From positions 1 through 26,428 of the forward strand of contig CAKNAD010000007.1 in the NCBI GenBank assembly GCA_929200515.1: DNA of 26,428 bases. The letters are read 5' to 3'. The notes under the pieces are model-generated. The model was not told the DNA's origin, ran no database searches, and saw only the letters and a program-made list of their open reading frames with translations. This DNA is from Candidatus Gorgonimonas leptogorgiae (GTDB lineage Bacteria; Pseudomonadota; Gammaproteobacteria; Pseudomonadales; Endozoicomonadaceae). Positions 24,182 through 26,428 of the stretch are shown piece after piece (within the stretch, counting starts at the first letter, position 1; each line of letters begins with the position of its first letter). Made by a program: the position numbers and the translations under genes.

Positions 24182-26332
24182 ATGTCTTCGATAACCGCTA
24201 CACCAGCTCATCAAACTATCCAAGAGCTACCCCTGACAGCGAACCAAAGCCAAAATCAACCAACAATTCAAGAACATTCCCCTACTGACAACTTTATTCC
24301 TAAAGCTCAGGATCAAGTAGATTGCATGCCTGAAACAAATAATAGTAAACGTGCGGTCATACCAGAAGAACCTAGAGAAAACAGAGTTAATCAATGCATA
24401 AATAATTTTTCTCCTGTTAATGATAACTATAAAAAAAATTCTGATGACAATGTATCTTGGTCGGTAGAACCAAATGTTATCATTCAAGAAAATGCTATTA
24501 AAGCGTTATCAATTATTGATAAAGAATCTATTCCTATCTATAAAACTAATGAATTAGGACCGCTTATTTCTGAGTTAATCGATAAAGGAAATGGCAGACT
24601 TTTTGTAGTTACAACATCTCAAGGGTTTTACTCTGAAGAATGCTACGAAACATATAACATAGATGAAATAGACAATCTACAAAAAAAAGTTTACCAACTT
24701 ATAGAAGATAATACTACAAATGTATCGCTAACGAGTGCTGGTGGCAATAGATATCGTAGATCATATCCAAGTGTTATTTATAGTGATAGTGATTACATTA
24801 AAAAACAGAAACAACAAGTTAATGCTTTTACTGAGGCGGTAAAAGAACAAAATAAAGATGATGCCAAAATTAAATTAACCTATAATACAACACATGAAAT
24901 ACCTAATAATACAGCATTTCAAAAAGAAAAAATAGGTCATTCTATTGCTCTTGATATTATGTTTAAAGATAATAAACTAACAATTATTTGTTCTAATTCT
25001 TTTCCTGAGCAAGACTCTGGTAGCTTTAATAGAATACATAATATATCTGACACACTACATAATATCAACAAGCACATTAAAGATAAAAACATTTCAACTG
25101 CGTTTTTAGTTATACCCCTTGCTACTGAAGAAAAAGGCACTGACTGTATATTGCATAGTTTTCACTTCGCACAAACATCAAAACATTTTGCAGAAGAAAT
25201 GAAAGAGCTACATGAAGGATTAGCCACTAAAAATCAAGATATCATAAATACCTTTTTAACAGATAAATTTCCACAAGAATTTTTTGCTATCACACAAAAA
25301 GAAAAAAACTTCACTGATTTAAAACAAGAAATATTCAAAGATGAAAATAATGAAGATAATAAAGTCTTAAATACTATTAGGAAAAATAATACTCCTAGCC
25401 ATCTATTTTTGTTTCATGAGCAAGATAGAGCCGTGTCTATGTTTTTTAATGAGTTCGCAACAACCACTCAAGATATAATGCCAGTAGAAAAGCATCAAGA
25501 GCTTACAAATCTTGTTACTTCACTCAAAACACAACCTGAGGGATATGACTATCCTTTTGTTGCTTTCGATATAAATACAACTCTATTTCTGAAATTTAAA
25601 GAAATGCTTAGCGATATAAAGAATTTTATAGAGAGCCCTCTTATTTTTTTATTATCTAGTAAAGACTTCAATCAGCTATTCTCACTAATACAACAAATGC
25701 ATGACGTTTTAGATAAAAATTATCGTTCTGAAGACCCAAAAATATTAGGGAGTGCAACAAAATTTTATAATGATTTTATTAAAAATCAAGATGAATATGC
25801 ATATAAAAAAGCTATTAAAATATTATCATCCGAAGAATTGCAACAAATAAAAGCTATAATTCCTGAAAAAAACAGCATTAACAGACAAATAAAAAATTCA
25901 AGTAGCCCATTAAATGATGCTGCAGACTATCTAAGTAGAGATGATGTATTAGAACTACCAAACATGCTTGATTTACTGAGTGAAAAAATAAATTCACCGG
26001 AAATAGAAAAGGAACCTAATAATATACTTTATAAAGATACAGTATCTTTAGTTAAAAGAATTGAGAGTTGTTTATCGATTCTCAATATAAATACTAAACT
26101 TGCTATTAGACGTTATAGCAAAGAAGGCAAAATCATCATTGAGATTGGTGATAAAATATTTTGCTTGAGAGAAGCACAAAATATTATACAAAAGCTGGAC
26201 TCATCATTTAAGCAATTATACTTTTTGCTATCCACTAGACCAAAAGAAAAAGATGATAATAGAGTGCAAAGACATAGCAAAAGGTTAATCGATAGTTGGC
26301 AAACAATTAAAAACAACAAATCTTCAACTTAA
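24182..26332 (+). CDS. YopJ/C55-family acetyltransferase-like effector with long C-terminal extension
   Basis: 716 residues. The N-terminal 100 or so are polar and Pro/Gln/Asn-rich, with an internal echo of TIQE, as in translocated effectors. Residues about 240-390 follow the YopJ catalytic core: His253 (GHSIALDI, compared with H-x-x-A-V-D), then Cys322 (GTDCILHSFHFA, compared with SSECGIFSFALA). After that come the ELHEGL and FPQEFFAITQ segments, which match YopJ's IHEDN and LPVTFYKHTQ. YopJ proteins acetylate Ser/Thr/Lys of host kinases and are activated by inositol hexakisphosphate. The acidic residue expected 19 after the His is Asn272. The remaining 320 residues are helical and unrecognised. 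AAGGA lies 10 bases before the ATG, the same spacing as in the NEL ligase gene. Confidence 0.75.
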   Translation: MSSITATPAHQTIQELPLTANQSQNQPTIQEHSPTDNFIPKAQDQVDCMPETNNSKRAVIPEEPRENRVNQCINNFSPVNDNYKKNSDDNVSWSVEPNVIIQENAIKALSIIDKESIPIYKTNELGPLISELIDKGNGRLFVVTTSQGFYSEECYETYNIDEIDNLQKKVYQLIEDNTTNVSLTSAGGNRYRRSYPSVIYSDSDYIKKQKQQVNAFTEAVKEQNKDDAKIKLTYNTTHEIPNNTAFQKEKIGHSIALDIMFKDNKLTIICSNSFPEQDSGSFNRIHNISDTLHNINKHIKDKNISTAFLVIPLATEEKGTDCILHSFHFAQTSKHFAEEMKELHEGLATKNQDIINTFLTDKFPQEFFAITQKEKNFTDLKQEIFKDENNEDNKVLNTIRKNNTPSHLFLFHEQDRAVSMFFNEFATTTQDIMPVEKHQELTNLVTSLKTQPEGYDYPFVAFDINTTLFLKFKEMLSDIKNFIESPLIFLLSSKDFNQLFSLIQQMHDVLDKNYRSEDPKILGSATKFYNDFIKNQDEYAYKKAIKILSSEELQQIKAIIPEKNSINRQIKNSSSPLNDAADYLSRDDVLELPNMLDLLSEKINSPEIEKEPNNILYKDTVSLVKRIESCLSILNINTKLAIRRYSKEGKIIIEIGDKIFCLREAQNIIQKLDSSFKQLYFLLSTRPKEKDDNRVQRHSKRLIDSWQTIKNNKSST

Positions 26333-26387
26333 AGGTAAATTTATTCTGCCAAAACTAATAAAAAGATTTGCTCTCTATTAACTTTTA

Positions 26388-26428
26388 TATATTCTCAATA
26401 AAAGATTATAAATAAAAATTGATTTTAA
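26388..26428. repeat. Right copy of imperfect direct repeat flanking the YopJ-like gene
   Basis: It matches 23969-24012 with one gap and about four substitutions, and runs to the end of the window, so it may continue. The ATG that starts the kinase-like gene next to the left copy is not present next to this one. Confidence 0.75.

Overview
The window is AT-rich (roughly 30% GC by eye) and reads as part of the chromosome of a host-associated, probably intracellular gammaproteobacterium. The placement rests on four things: glutamyl-tRNA reductase (C5 haem route) instead of ALA synthase, an Epd-type dehydrogenase, RNase G, and an adjacent fabA-fabB pair. The intergenic regions are long, AT-rich and full of short repeats. 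Several proteins look like effectors acting inside a eukaryotic host. Genus and species cannot be named from the sequence alone.

Layout. 1-4040: tRNA-Phe with a near-consensus promoter, epd, hemA, and a convergent pfkA overlapping hemA by 8 bp. 4386-7076: a large protein with an F-box-like N-terminus and two tandem WD40-like propellers that arose by internal duplication. 7077-7351: a decayed IS200/IS605-type (TnpB-family) remnant filling the gap up to the stop codon of rng (RNase G, minus strand). 9138-10223: a protein with a possible methyltransferase fold. 10695-11876: an exported beta-barrel protein resembling an autotransporter barrel with almost no passenger. 11990-16304: an RND efflux pair (lipoprotein adaptor plus inner-membrane pump). 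16406-16815: a small broken ORF. 16900-20049: a giant LRR protein with an IpaH/SspH-type NEL E3 ubiquitin ligase domain, followed by three tandem U-box-like modules. 20050-20971: a 0.9 kb non-coding stretch with repeats. 20972-22754: fabA-fabB. 23011-23967: an exported protein-kinase-like protein lacking the catalytic Asp. 24182-26332: a YopJ/C55-family acetyltransferase-like protein whose usual catalytic acid is replaced.

How it fits together. Housekeeping genes (PLP precursor, haem, glycolysis, RNA processing, unsaturated fatty acids) are interleaved one by one with candidate effectors that imitate host ubiquitin and signalling machinery: F-box/WD40, NEL plus U-box-like, YopJ-like and kinase-like. 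The effector genes stand alone with long leaders. They are bordered by repeats, hairpins and transposon debris, which suggests gain and loss at intergenic sites. The most novel-looking item is the NEL ligase with a triple U-box-like tail (about 77-residue spacing). Second is the duplicated double-propeller F-box protein.
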